Source of the DNA: an uncultured Microscilla sp.
GTDB taxonomy: Bacteria; Bacteroidota; Bacteroidia; Cytophagales; Microscillaceae
Direction: 5' to 3'
Assembly: GCF_947493425.1 (NCBI RefSeq)
Contig: NZ_CANLRP010000056.1
Coordinates: 1-44,270, forward strand
Length of the DNA: 44,270 bases
Numbering within the stretch: position 1 is the stretch's first letter; each line of letters opens with the position of its first letter. The notes under the pieces are model-generated. The model was not told the origin of the DNA. It searched no databases and worked only from the letters and a program-made list of their open reading frames with translations. Below, in pieces: positions 16,084 through 25,065 of the stretch. Both the position numbers and the translations under genes were made by a program.

Positions 16084-17571
16084 ATGAAACAACTGATTGG
16101 TTATTGTTTATGTTTTTTGTTGTCAGTACTATTGACTTGTTCAGTATATGCTCAAAACCAACGCCTGGAAGTTCCAGTACGCATAGGGTTTGACGACTTA
16201 TATATGGCTCCCATAGGTCAAAAAGGAGTAGTGGTGTTTAACAAAACCCGTAGTAATGTGGGCAAAGGGTTTGTAGAATATGTATTTAGAAAATATGACC
16301 ATTACCTAAAAACAGAGTGGACAATCAAAGGAGTAGTGAAAAAGAGTTTACCTTTTATTGATTTTGCTTACTCTACCAATACCCTGTATTTACTATTTGG
16401 TAAAGTACAAAGCCGCACTTATCAGGTGATTAAGGTAAATGCCAATGCCGGGTTTTTAGAGAAATTTGAACTATTCCTGCTTGAAAGGTTAGAAGTAAGT
16501 CATTTTGCCGCGTCTCAAAATGATTTGTATGTAGGAGGCATGCTACAGGGTGAACCAGCCATGTTACATACCAACTTGATCCTTAAAAAAACGAAAATAC
16601 TACCATTAAGCTTTAAGGGGAGGGCTTATGTAGAGGCTGTATACCTCGATACGCTCAACAATTTTGTAAATGCCACTGTAGTAAGCGTGCATCGGGGCGA
16701 ACCTACTGTTTTGCTTAAGTCATACCAAAAAGGGCAAGAAGTAAGAAGCATTAGCTTGCCTAATCAAAAAGATAAATATTTGCAAGATGCTCAAGTAATA
16801 GCGATCCCTCGCAATGAACAGTTGGTAGTGGGGATATACGCACACTCTCAACAGCAAAAAGCCCATCAAGGATTATTTGTAGCGCGGTTGACTGCACAAA
16901 ACGAGTTGAAGTCAAAACGTTATTATAGTTTCAATGACCTAAAAAACTTTTATGGGCATTTGAGCGAACGAGAACAAAAACGGATTCAACGCAAGGTAAA
17001 CCGACGCAAAAAAAAGGGCAAAAGGGAGTATACTGTACAAGACAAAATATTGTTGCATAGGATTGTCAAGCAAAAAGATACCTACTTGTTATGTGGCGAC
17101 ATGTACATAGAAAGTGTAAGGGTGCCAGGTGGTGCTTTTTTTACCCCCAGAAGATTTCCACAAAACCCTTTACCCAGAGAATGGGAATATAGCCGCAGCA
17201 TTGGTATGGTGCTTAATGCCAAAGGTTTTATGCAATGGGACAATGTAATTAAACTCAATAGAGTAAAGGTGCCACAAATTTACCCTGTATCTATGTTTCA
17301 TGTAGGGACTGATTCTTCGTCTTTGACTTATTATTTTAACGATGCGTTACGTACCAAAACTTTTGCTCAAAGCAAAGCCAACAATGAGGTGAAGTCTGTA
17401 AAGCTGAAAACTTCTAACCCAGACGATAGCATCAAAGAGAATATGGGAGTGCAAACTCGACGTTGGTATGGAGACTTTTACTTGGTTTGGGGGTATCAAC
17501 GGATAAAAAATAAACGTACTGGCAAAAGGAAAGTGTTTTTTGTACAAAAAATGAGCTTTGCCTCGGAATAG
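16084..17571 (+). CDS. Secreted protein of unknown function
   Basis: A 495-aa protein with a clear signal peptide (MKQLIGYCLCFLLSVLLTCS, cut after VYAQ). The mature part is rich in beta-strand-like segments with recurring aromatic and charged residues, which suggests a beta-propeller or similar fold, but no repeat unit could be defined with certainty. A very basic stretch (KRIQRKVNRRKKKGKR, about residues 300-315) lies in the middle and is unusual for an exported protein. No family is recognised. It lies between msrB and the AsmA-like gene and appears monocistronic. An 8-bp hairpin without a T-tract follows. Confidence 0.8.
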   Translation: MKQLIGYCLCFLLSVLLTCSVYAQNQRLEVPVRIGFDDLYMAPIGQKGVVVFNKTRSNVGKGFVEYVFRKYDHYLKTEWTIKGVVKKSLPFIDFAYSTNTLYLLFGKVQSRTYQVIKVNANAGFLEKFELFLLERLEVSHFAASQNDLYVGGMLQGEPAMLHTNLILKKTKILPLSFKGRAYVEAVYLDTLNNFVNATVVSVHRGEPTVLLKSYQKGQEVRSISLPNQKDKYLQDAQVIAIPRNEQLVVGIYAHSQQQKAHQGLFVARLTAQNELKSKRYYSFNDLKNFYGHLSEREQKRIQRKVNRRKKKGKREYTVQDKILLHRIVKQKDTYLLCGDMYIESVRVPGGAFFTPRRFPQNPLPREWEYSRSIGMVLNAKGFMQWDNVIKLNRVKVPQIYPVSMFHVGTDSSSLTYYFNDALRTKTFAQSKANNEVKSVKLKTSNPDDSIKENMGVQTRRWYGDFYLVWGYQRIKNKRTGKRKVFFVQKMSFASE

Positions 17572-17597
17572 ATTATTTTTTTTAGAATCCTACTGAA

Positions 17598-17631
17598 CAT
17601 CCCCATAAAAAAAGTAAATTTGTTGGGGATG
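17598..17631. other. Hairpin without T-tract after the secreted protein gene
   Basis: CATCCCCA (17598-17605) pairs with TGGGGATG (17624-17631) around an 18-base A-rich loop. It lacks a run of T on either strand, so it may be an RNA 3'-end stabiliser or a weak terminator rather than a standard one. Confidence 0.4.
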
Positions 17632-17772
17632 CCCGTAGCAACACATCAATAATATTCATACAAAACTTAATAAATCGTTCGGCAAATAATGCTATCTTGC
17701 TCAATACCTGTAGCAAGTAGTATAGATCAGATTTTTTTATAAAAACCTCTAAACCAAAATATAAATAAGGTT

Positions 17773-20700
17773 ATGGACAAGGAAAGTGAAAAACCAAAAA
17801 GCCAAAGCAAGATGAAAAAATGGATCAAAAGGCTGTTTTTTATCTTTGGTGGATTCTTCTTAGTACTGATCCTACTCGGTATTTTGATTCCTATTATTTT
17901 TAAGAAAGACATCAAAGCCAAAATCGATGAAGAAATAGCTAAATCGGTCAATGCCCATGTATACTTTGATATTGACAAGTTTGGGTTGAGTATGTTTAGC
18001 AACTTTCCCAATATTACTGTATCGATGGAAGATTTTGGAGTGGTTGGCAAAGACCAGTTCAAAGGAGATACCCTTACTGCAGTCAAAGAGTTTGAGGTAG
18101 AGGTAGACATCTGGAGTGTGCTGTTTAGTGACAAAATCCAGGTGAGAGGGATTTACCTTGATTCGCCTAAAATATATGCCAAAGTACTGAAAGATGGTAC
18201 TGCCAACTGGGACATTATGAAGGCTGACACAACCCAGAAAGACGAGAAAAAACCTGAAAAGGACAAGAGTGATACTACGCAAACTAATTTTAATGTTGGT
18301 ATCAAACGCTGGAAGATTAAAAATGCTGACATTGTGTATGCCGACGCTGCTACCCCTATGTATGCCAGTATTACCAAACTTACCCACAAAGGAAGTGGTA
18401 ACTTTACCCAAGCGGTGTTTGATCTTAAAACTAAAACCACTGTAGATAAAATTGATTTTGGCTACGAAAATGTAAGCTATGTAGAGAATAAATCCATAGA
18501 TGTTGACCTGACATTGAATATGGATATGGAGAAGAATAAGTTTACATTCAAACAAAATGCTATCAAAATCAATGAGTTTGTGTTTAAGTTCGATGGCTTT
18601 GTTCAAATGGTAGGCAATGATATCAATATGGATATTAAATACGCTGCCAAAGAAAACGAGTTTAAAAACATTTTATCGTTGGTGCCTGGTGTATATACCG
18701 AGATGGAAGAGTTTCAGAAAATGAAAACCGAAGGTAAGTTTGCCTTTGATGGTTTTGTAAAAGGAACTTATAACGAAAAAAAATACCCTGCCTTTGGTCT
18801 TAACTTTAAGGTATCTGATGCCCTTTTCCAATACCCTGACCTACCTACACCAGTCAACAATATCAATGTAGATGTGTCTGTTGGCAACAAAACCAGTGAC
18901 TTGGAAAAAACAGTAGTAGACCTTAAAAAACTTCATCTTGACTTAGGCAGAAACCCGATAGATGCTAAAGCCAGAGTAGAGGGGCTATCTAACTTTAAAA
19001 TAGATGCCAATGTAGTGGCAAAACTCAACCTGGCCGATTTGAGCAAGATGTTTCCTATGCCTGGCATTACTGTGAGGGGTTTATTTGGCTTAAATGCTAC
19101 TGCCAAAGGGGTATACAATGCCTCTAGCATGCCCAACCTTGCTGCCAAACTTACCTTAACCAACGGGTATGCCAAGTCTAAGGAGTTTCCGGAAGCACTG
19201 GATAAACTTACCTTGGATGCATCGGTAACCAATACTACGGGCGATTATAAAGATTCTGAAGTACACGTGAAAAACTTAAGCTGGACATTGGATAACAAAC
19301 CTTTTTCGGTAAAGGCAAATGTGGTAAACTTTGCCGATGTTACGTATGATGCCCAAATGAAAGGAGTCATTGACTTAGCCAAGGTCACACATATTTACCC
19401 TTTAGAGGGGATGAGCCTTGCAGGAGTCATCAGGGCGGATATTACTACGGCGGGCAAAATGTCTTACATAGACAAAGAACAGTATGATAAGTTGCCTACT
19501 AGTGGAGAGATAGACATTAACAAGTTTTCATTTGTAAGTAAAGAAGATTTGCCACAAGGCTTTAAAATTACAGAAGCCATTACCAAGTTTACCCCAAAAA
19601 CGATTACCCTTGAAAAGTTTCATGGGTTTGCGGGCAAGAGCGATATTCATGCTACTGGTACCATTTCCAACTATATTCCTTATGTTTTTAAAGGGCATAC
19701 AATCAAAGGAAATGTAGTGTTCAAGTCTCGCAGGTTTGTGGTAGACGAATGGATGGATAGTACTGAAGGAGAAACTGGAAAAGCAGGTAATACCACTATA
19801 ACTACCACCACCACTTCTTCTGATGGAAGTTCTACTACAGTAAGCGATGAGGTAACCTTGGTGACAGTACCCAAGAATATTGACTTTGTACTTAACTCTC
19901 AAATAGATGAAGTGGACTATGAAGACCTTGAGATTAAGAATATCAAAGGTAAAATAATAGTAAAAGATGGCAGGGTGTTACTCAATGGCTTAAAGTTTAA
20001 TATGCTGGAAGGTGGTTTTACTATGAGCGGTGCTTATGATACGTATGATGTGACCCACCCAAAGTATGATTTTAAAATGAATATTAACCGTTTGTCAATT
20101 GGTAAAGCTCATTCAAGTTTTTCGGTAGTAAAAAAACTGATACCAATGGCAGAAAATATTACGGGTTTTTTATCTACCAACTTAAAAGTAAGTGGAGGCT
20201 TATCGCAATACATGACCCCACTACTTGATAACTCTCTCAACGGTTTTGGGTCTATCAAGCTTACTCAAACTCAAGTAAAAGGTTCTGGAATGCTGAAAAA
20301 CTTAAGTATGGTGACAGGCATTCAGGAACTAAAAGAGTTGAATATTGCAGGTGTGAATATTCAAACAGAGATTAAAAACGGTAAAATGACTTACCAACCC
20401 TTTGACCTGAAAGTAGGCAACTATAACCTCAATGTACGCGGAAGTAATGATGTAGATGGTACCTTGAACTTTAAAGTAGACATAGATGCCCCTAAGGGTA
20501 AAATAGGACAAAGTGCCACCACAGCAATTAGCCGTCTTGCGGGAGTAAACTTCGATAAGTCAGACCGGGTAAACGTAAAGCTAGGAATTACAGGACCTGT
20601 CAATGATCCTAAAATCAAGGTGATTGGTAGTAGTGTGCAAGACCAGGTAAAAAAAGTGGTAGATGATAAAATAGAAGAAGGAAAAGACAAGGCTAAAGAG

Positions 20701-21066
20701 GTTTTGGCTGATGCCCAAAAACGAGCAGATGCAATTATGGCTGAAGCTCGTCAAAAAGTAGATGCTGCCAAAGCCGAAGCCCGCAAAAAACTGGACGAAG
20801 CCAAAAAGCAAGCAGATGCTGAGTATAACAAATTTGTTGCAGCTAAGCTCAACGAGGTACAAAACCCATTGCTAAAAGCTGCGGCTAAAAAAGTGGCAGA
20901 AAAAACAGGAACCAAAATTAAACAAAAAGCCTACTCAAGAGCCGAGCACGAATTTCAGAAACAACTACAACTCTCCAACAAGATTATAGAAACGGCAGAG
21001 GCAAGACGTAAAAAAGTACTGGAAGAAGCCAATCAAAAGGTGGAGAACATAAATAAAAAGAAATAG
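17773..21066 (+). CDS. AsmA-like envelope protein with C-terminal coiled coil
   Basis: This 1097-aa protein belongs to the AsmA/TamB superfamily of elongated lipid-transfer-type proteins. An N-terminal cytoplasmic basic stretch is followed by one transmembrane helix (about residues 22-44). Then comes the AsmA N-terminal motif (KAKIDEEIAKSVNAHVYFD) and about 900 residues of beta-rich periplasmic sequence. Between about 655 and 700 a Thr/Ser-rich linker (TTITTTTTSSDGSSTT) interrupts it. The C-terminal AsmA_2-like part (about 760-960) ends in a long Ala/Lys/Glu heptad region (about 960-1097, with repeated ADAxxxADAIMAEARQK). Homologues bridge inner and outer membranes and help move phospholipid. 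The coiled-coil tail is longer than usual. A terminator follows. Confidence 0.9.
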   Translation: MDKESEKPKSQSKMKKWIKRLFFIFGGFFLVLILLGILIPIIFKKDIKAKIDEEIAKSVNAHVYFDIDKFGLSMFSNFPNITVSMEDFGVVGKDQFKGDTLTAVKEFEVEVDIWSVLFSDKIQVRGIYLDSPKIYAKVLKDGTANWDIMKADTTQKDEKKPEKDKSDTTQTNFNVGIKRWKIKNADIVYADAATPMYASITKLTHKGSGNFTQAVFDLKTKTTVDKIDFGYENVSYVENKSIDVDLTLNMDMEKNKFTFKQNAIKINEFVFKFDGFVQMVGNDINMDIKYAAKENEFKNILSLVPGVYTEMEEFQKMKTEGKFAFDGFVKGTYNEKKYPAFGLNFKVSDALFQYPDLPTPVNNINVDVSVGNKTSDLEKTVVDLKKLHLDLGRNPIDAKARVEGLSNFKIDANVVAKLNLADLSKMFPMPGITVRGLFGLNATAKGVYNASSMPNLAAKLTLTNGYAKSKEFPEALDKLTLDASVTNTTGDYKDSEVHVKNLSWTLDNKPFSVKANVVNFADVTYDAQMKGVIDLAKVTHIYPLEGMSLAGVIRADITTAGKMSYIDKEQYDKLPTSGEIDINKFSFVSKEDLPQGFKITEAITKFTPKTITLEKFHGFAGKSDIHATGTISNYIPYVFKGHTIKGNVVFKSRRFVVDEWMDSTEGETGKAGNTTITTTTTSSDGSSTTVSDEVTLVTVPKNIDFVLNSQIDEVDYEDLEIKNIKGKIIVKDGRVLLNGLKFNMLEGGFTMSGAYDTYDVTHPKYDFKMNINRLSIGKAHSSFSVVKKLIPMAENITGFLSTNLKVSGGLSQYMTPLLDNSLNGFGSIKLTQTQVKGSGMLKNLSMVTGIQELKELNIAGVNIQTEIKNGKMTYQPFDLKVGNYNLNVRGSNDVDGTLNFKVDIDAPKGKIGQSATTAISRLAGVNFDKSDRVNVKLGITGPVNDPKIKVIGSSVQDQVKKVVDDKIEEGKDKAKEVLADAQKRADAIMAEARQKVDAAKAEARKKLDEAKKQADAEYNKFVAAKLNEVQNPLLKAAAKKVAEKTGTKIKQKAYSRAEHEFQKQLQLSNKIIETAEARRKKVLEEANQKVENINKKK

Positions 21067-21089
21067 CCACCTCATTGAATCATTGATAT

Positions 21090-21120
21090 AAGCCTCCTGA
21101 TTGTTTAGGGAGGCTTTTTT
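21090..21120 (+). terminator. Terminator after the AsmA-like gene
   Basis: AAGCCTCC (21090-21097) and GGAGGCTT (21109-21116) form an 8-bp stem followed by a T run. Confidence 0.92.
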
Positions 21121-21204
21121 ACTTTTATTTTAAAATATTAACTTATCCAACAAAATGATTGCTTAGTTATTGTATACTTAACACGAACTAAACTGAACCA
21201 AACC

Positions 21205-22668
21205 TTGAAAACAAGCAAATTACAACAGTTTGTCTTGCCTGTATTGCTCACTGCCTCTTTTATAATAAGCTGGCTTATTCGCAATGAAATCATTCATTAC
21301 ACTGGTTTACCTAAAGCAAAATTATGGCTTGAGATAGCCGATGATATTCTCCTAACTGGTTTATGGTTATCGACAGCGTTTCTTTTTTCCCGTTTTTTAA
21401 CGGTAATTGTGCTTGATACCTGGATGTCGCGTCGTATAGAAGGGCGTGTACCTACTTTTTTGCATAATATGGTAGCAGTCATTGTATTGGGTGTAGCCAT
21501 TACAGGCATTATGGCTTTTGTGTATAACCAATCGGTTGCAGGCATTTGGGCAACATCAGGAGTGATAGGGATTGTTTTAGGTTTTGCTTTACGTTCTATG
21601 ATTGCTGATATTTTTACAGGGCTGGCCATCAATATAGAGCAAACCTATAAAATAGGTGAATGGATCGTGCTCGAAGGTGGTTTAGAGGGTTGTGTAGAAG
21701 AGATTAATTGGCGAACAACAAGTATACGTACTCCACAAAATAATATTGTGAGAGTACCTAATAGCAATATTGGTGTAAAACCTATTGTAAACTATGCTTA
21801 CCCTGACAATAAAAGTCGTTTTGAAGTACTCATCAGCCTGGATTTTTCTATAGAAACAGCGCGGGCTTTGCGGGTGTTGCAGTCAGCAGCTAAGTCGGTG
21901 TCCAGTCAGCACGGGTTTTATGAAAACCCTGAGCCTAAAGTGTTGGTCAAAAATATCAATGAAATAGGGGTAGAGTACGAAATACATTATTGGATTAACT
22001 CCTGGAAAGGAGTATCGCCTCCAGTAGCGCGTAGTAGGGTACTTGCCAGCGTATTGGAACAGTTGCGCCATGCGGGTATTTCTATTGCTTACCCCAAGCA
22101 AGATATTTATCATGACAAAATGCCGACCCGCCACTTAGACTCTGCCACAGGTGACGACTGCATCCCCTTATTACGAAAAGTAGAACTATTCAAACCCTTG
22201 GGTGAGTCAGAGCTGGCAGTTTTGGGCAAAAGTATCAAACGAATAGAATTTACCAAGGGCGAAGTAGTCATTAGAACAGGCGACGAAGGTGATTCTATGT
22301 TTGTGGTGTTAGAAGGGTTACTAGAGGTCTTTGTAGATGTATTTGGCGATGGCGATGAGTTGAGGGTGGGGTTAGTAAAACCAGGGCAATTTTTGGGAGA
22401 AAAATCATTGCTCACTGGTGCCAGTAGGTCTGCAACTGCTAAAGCGGCCACCAATGCTATTTTATATGAAATTACCCGTGATGACTTGTTACCGGTATTG
22501 CACCAAAAAGGTGAGGTGCTAGAAACCATTAGTTTAATTATTGCTGAAAGAGAGTTACGCAATTCCAGCATATTTGAAAAAGCCTCTAAAGAATTACGAG
22601 CTTCAGAGACTTCTTCTTTATCTAAACAAATTTTGGTCAAGATGAAAGACTTGTTTTCCGACTTTTAA
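21205..22668 (+). CDS. MscS-type channel with C-terminal cyclic-nucleotide-binding domain
   Basis: A 487-aa mechanosensitive-channel homologue fused to a regulatory domain. Helices lie at about residues 8-25, 48-70 and 86-107. The pore helix TM3 (VAGIWATSGVIGIVLGFALR, 111-130) leads into the MscS beta domain (ending near residue 200) and alpha/beta domain (to about 300). Residues 322-440 form a cNMP-binding domain with a phosphate-binding cassette FLGEK, then SRSATAKA (396-413). Such channels respond to cyclic nucleotides in some bacteria; here the ligand is inferred. The start is a TTG codon; no ATG gives a complete first helix. Its stop is only three bases from the stop of the convergent metallo-beta-lactamase gene. 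Confidence 0.92.
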   Translation: MKTSKLQQFVLPVLLTASFIISWLIRNEIIHYTGLPKAKLWLEIADDILLTGLWLSTAFLFSRFLTVIVLDTWMSRRIEGRVPTFLHNMVAVIVLGVAITGIMAFVYNQSVAGIWATSGVIGIVLGFALRSMIADIFTGLAINIEQTYKIGEWIVLEGGLEGCVEEINWRTTSIRTPQNNIVRVPNSNIGVKPIVNYAYPDNKSRFEVLISLDFSIETARALRVLQSAAKSVSSQHGFYENPEPKVLVKNINEIGVEYEIHYWINSWKGVSPPVARSRVLASVLEQLRHAGISIAYPKQDIYHDKMPTRHLDSATGDDCIPLLRKVELFKPLGESELAVLGKSIKRIEFTKGEVVIRTGDEGDSMFVVLEGLLEVFVDVFGDGDELRVGLVKPGQFLGEKSLLTGASRSATAKAATNAILYEITRDDLLPVLHQKGEVLETISLIIAERELRNSSIFEKASKELRASETSSLSKQILVKMKDLFSDF

Positions 22669-22671
22669 GCC

Positions 22672-24102
22672 TTACAGTTCAAAGCTTTGCCCTTTTTCAG
22701 GAATCTCTACTTGTGAGTATCCTTCTTTGCCCAAAGTTTCCTTGAAGTCGTCCATAGATGAGGATTCACCATGCACTAAAAATAGTTTCTTTAGTTTTTC
22801 GGGTGATTGCCACTTTACAAATTTAATCAAATCATTCAAGTCACCGTGTCCGCTAAAAATATCGGTGCGTTCAATGGTAGCATTTACCGCAAGTTCGTGA
22901 CGATCGGCCACAATGTATTTACGTCCATTGAGCAAGTCGTGCCCCAGTGTACCCTCTGCCGAATAGCCAATCAATAGTACTGTAGCCAGTGAGTTCTGAA
23001 TATTTTGTTTGATATGATATTCTATGCGTCCTCCCTGAATCATTCCCGAAGAAGATACCACCATATAGGGGTGGTTATAGTTAGAGATTGCTTTACTTTG
23101 TTTGGAGGTTTCGAGGTAAATTAAGTTTTCAAAATCAAAAAGGCTTTGGTTAGATTTGTGAAACTCCTGTGCTTCCTTATTAAGCAAACTTAAGTGTTTT
23201 TGGTATACCTGAGTGCTGGCTTTTGCCAGTGGACTATCTGTGTATATCTTAATAGGAGGCAATTTGCCCTCTGTACAAAGTTTGTTGAGGGTAAAGAGTA
23301 ATGCCTGAGTACGTCCAACACTAAACGCTGGAATCAATAAACGCCCAGGTTTATCCACACAGGCTCTTTTGATTACATCCAGTACAATTTCTTCAGGGCT
23401 ACCCTCCGATTGATGATAACGATTACCATACGTAGACTCACATATCAGGTAATCTACCTCTGGTGTAGGTTCAGGGTCGCCCAAGAGAGGATAATTGTAA
23501 CGCCCTAAATCACCTGAAAAGCATAATTTTTTTGTTTGGTCGTTTTCTTCTACTTCTATCAAGGCATTGGCTGCCCCCAGCAAATGTCCGGTGGGTATAA
23601 GCGTTATGTAAATGCCATCGCCTATTTTTTTGCGTTGCCGAAACAGCAAAGTACGAAAGTGCCCTAACGCCTCATTTACGTGAGGTGCCAAAAAAAGCTC
23701 CCGTTTGGCGTATTTCTGTTCTTTATGAACGGGATTAAACTTTTTACTTTTAGCAATTTTTTTTAGTTTTCGTTGGTTCAACGAAGCCGCATCATGTAGC
23801 AATAGATTGGTCAGGTCATAAGTAGCGTCTGTGCAATAAATAACCCCCTCGAAACCTTCACGCACCAAGTTGGGCAAAAAACCCGAATGGTCTATATGAG
23901 CGTGAGTAAGTACTACTGCGTTGATTTGGGAAGGTTCAAAAGGGAATATACCCTTATATAAGCCATTCTCATCAGTGAGAGGTTTGCGTTCCCGCTCCAG
24001 ATCATGCCCACAGTCTATCAACACCTTAAAATCATTATCCAGTTCAAGCAAATGCATACTCCCGGTTACCTGACGAGCTGCACCCCAAAATGTCAATCGC
24101 AT
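22672..24102 (-). CDS. Beta-CASP metallo-beta-lactamase (RNase-like)
   Basis: A 476-aa MBL-fold hydrolase of the beta-CASP/RNA-specificity group. The metal-binding HAHIDHSG (67-74) is followed by further His/Asp motifs (PTGHLLGAANALIEV, CFSGDLGRY). The beta-CASP insert has ICESTYGNRYH, then LLIPAFSVGRTQALLF. The C-terminal RMMBL region carries YSAEGTLGHDLL, IERTDIFSGHGDLNDL and LVHGE. Relatives include CPSF-like endonucleases, RNase J-like enzymes and the YsfH-type bacterial group; it is expected to cut RNA in the cytoplasm. The gene is single, with a tail-to-tail neighbour three bases away, so the two transcripts probably overlap at their 3' ends. Confidence 0.93.
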   Translation of the reverse strand: MRLTFWGAARQVTGSMHLLELDNDFKVLIDCGHDLERERKPLTDENGLYKGIFPFEPSQINAVVLTHAHIDHSGFLPNLVREGFEGVIYCTDATYDLTNLLLHDAASLNQRKLKKIAKSKKFNPVHKEQKYAKRELFLAPHVNEALGHFRTLLFRQRKKIGDGIYITLIPTGHLLGAANALIEVEENDQTKKLCFSGDLGRYNYPLLGDPEPTPEVDYLICESTYGNRYHQSEGSPEEIVLDVIKRACVDKPGRLLIPAFSVGRTQALLFTLNKLCTEGKLPPIKIYTDSPLAKASTQVYQKHLSLLNKEAQEFHKSNQSLFDFENLIYLETSKQSKAISNYNHPYMVVSSSGMIQGGRIEYHIKQNIQNSLATVLLIGYSAEGTLGHDLLNGRKYIVADRHELAVNATIERTDIFSGHGDLNDLIKFVKWQSPEKLKKLFLVHGESSSMDDFKETLGKEGYSQVEIPEKGQSFEL

Positions 24103-24422
24103 ATCGTTATAATTATGATTACATAATGTAAAATTAAGAATAAATATGAGATATGGTAGCGGTAATCGTGCTATATGATTTTTTTGAGCAGAAGATATAG
24201 AGTAGTTGAACTCCCTTTGCGTGGCTGATAAAGTCAGGAAGCATTTTGTAGGTTTTACAATGACAATGATGCTTTGAGTAGTGTAAGCGAAAATTGCTTG
24301 TTGGAATGGTTATATAGCAGGTTTCGATAGTTTGTAAAACAACATAAATCTGGTGTCTGCATTGTTGTTTGTATGCCTTGTGTAGTATATCATGAGTGCT
24401 GCCAAAAAGACAGCGTAAAAGT
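24103..24422. other. Spacer between the metallo-beta-lactamase and thioredoxin genes
   Basis: About 320 bases without a supportable gene. It should hold the promoter of the minus-strand metallo-beta-lactamase gene. A minus ORF running from here into the thioredoxin gene (24310-24531) is a shadow and is not accepted. Confidence 0.5.
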
Positions 24423-24456
24423 AAAAAAACGGGAACTGCCCAAAGGCAATACCCGC
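24423..24456 (-). terminator. Terminator after trxA
   Basis: On the minus strand CGGGTATTGCC pairs with GGCAGTTCCCG around a TTTG loop (one mismatch, one wobble) and is followed by a run of T. It begins about 30 bases after the thioredoxin stop codon. Confidence 0.85.
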
Positions 24457-24484
24457 TTTGAATAAATGTATGATGAAACCTTGT

Positions 24485-24811
24485 TTACAATACGCCATCA
24501 AGTTTTTGAGCCAAAGCAGCTTTAGGTACATAGCCTACCTGCTTGTCTACAATCTCGCCGTTTTTGAAAAACAATAAAGTAGGAATGCTTCGGATACCAA
24601 ATTTAGCCGAAAGATTAGGGTTGCTATCTACATCTACCGATGCAACGATGGCTTTACCTTCGTATTCTCCAGCAAGCTCCTCTACGATAGGGCTTAGCAT
24701 TTTACAAGGCCCACACCACTCTGCCCAAAAATCAATCAAGATAGGTTGTTGCTCAGAATTATTTACAATTTCTTCAAAGTTTGCGTCGGTGATTGCAAGT
24801 GTATTTGCCAT
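24485..24811 (-). CDS. trxA: Thioredoxin
   Basis: A 108-aa classical thioredoxin that reduces protein disulfides in the cytoplasm. The active site is WCGPC (Cys33 and Cys36) preceded by DFWAE. The cis-Pro loop is RSIPTLLFF and FKNGE follows. Length and motifs are standard. It has its own -7-like box (TATTTTTG) about 53 bases upstream and a terminator downstream, so it is a single-gene unit. Its position between an RNase-like gene and sufS does not suggest a special partner. Confidence 0.97.
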   Translation of the reverse strand: MANTLAITDANFEEIVNNSEQQPILIDFWAEWCGPCKMLSPIVEELAGEYEGKAIVASVDVDSNPNLSAKFGIRSIPTLLFFKNGEIVDKQVGYVPKAALAQKLDGVL

Positions 24812-24863
24812 GACTGTATAAAATTTATGGTAATGAAAATTGTTTAGCTTGTTTATTATTTAC

Positions 24864-24871
24864 CAAAAATA
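24864..24871 (-). promoter_or_regulatory. Candidate trxA -7 box (TATTTTTG)
   Basis: TATTTTTG on the minus strand fits TAnnTTTG, 53 bases before the trxA ATG. TTTG copies lie further upstream, but the spacing to the nearest (about 13 bases) is shorter than usual. Confidence 0.4.
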
Positions 24872-25065
24872 CACAAATAGTGTACAAATGGTTCATTTCA
24901 GTAATTTATATGACAACTTGGACATATACTTCTCTTGTCTTTACGCTATAATTGTCACTTTTGTTGTTACATTTAGAATGTGTGTCAGTTTTTTAACATA
25001 TCATTAAAAGAATTAGCGTGTCTTTATTGTTTCAATAAATCTATTAAAATTATTCGTATCCTTGT

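Noticed and set aside
17872..18606. 244-codon minus-strand ORF opposite the AsmA-like gene
   Set aside because: Long, but antisense to a strongly supported coding region and rich in Ile/Phe/Tyr as expected from the complement of its codons.
24310..24531. 73-codon minus-strand ORF
   Set aside because: It runs through the trxA terminator and overlaps the trxA 3' end in another frame.
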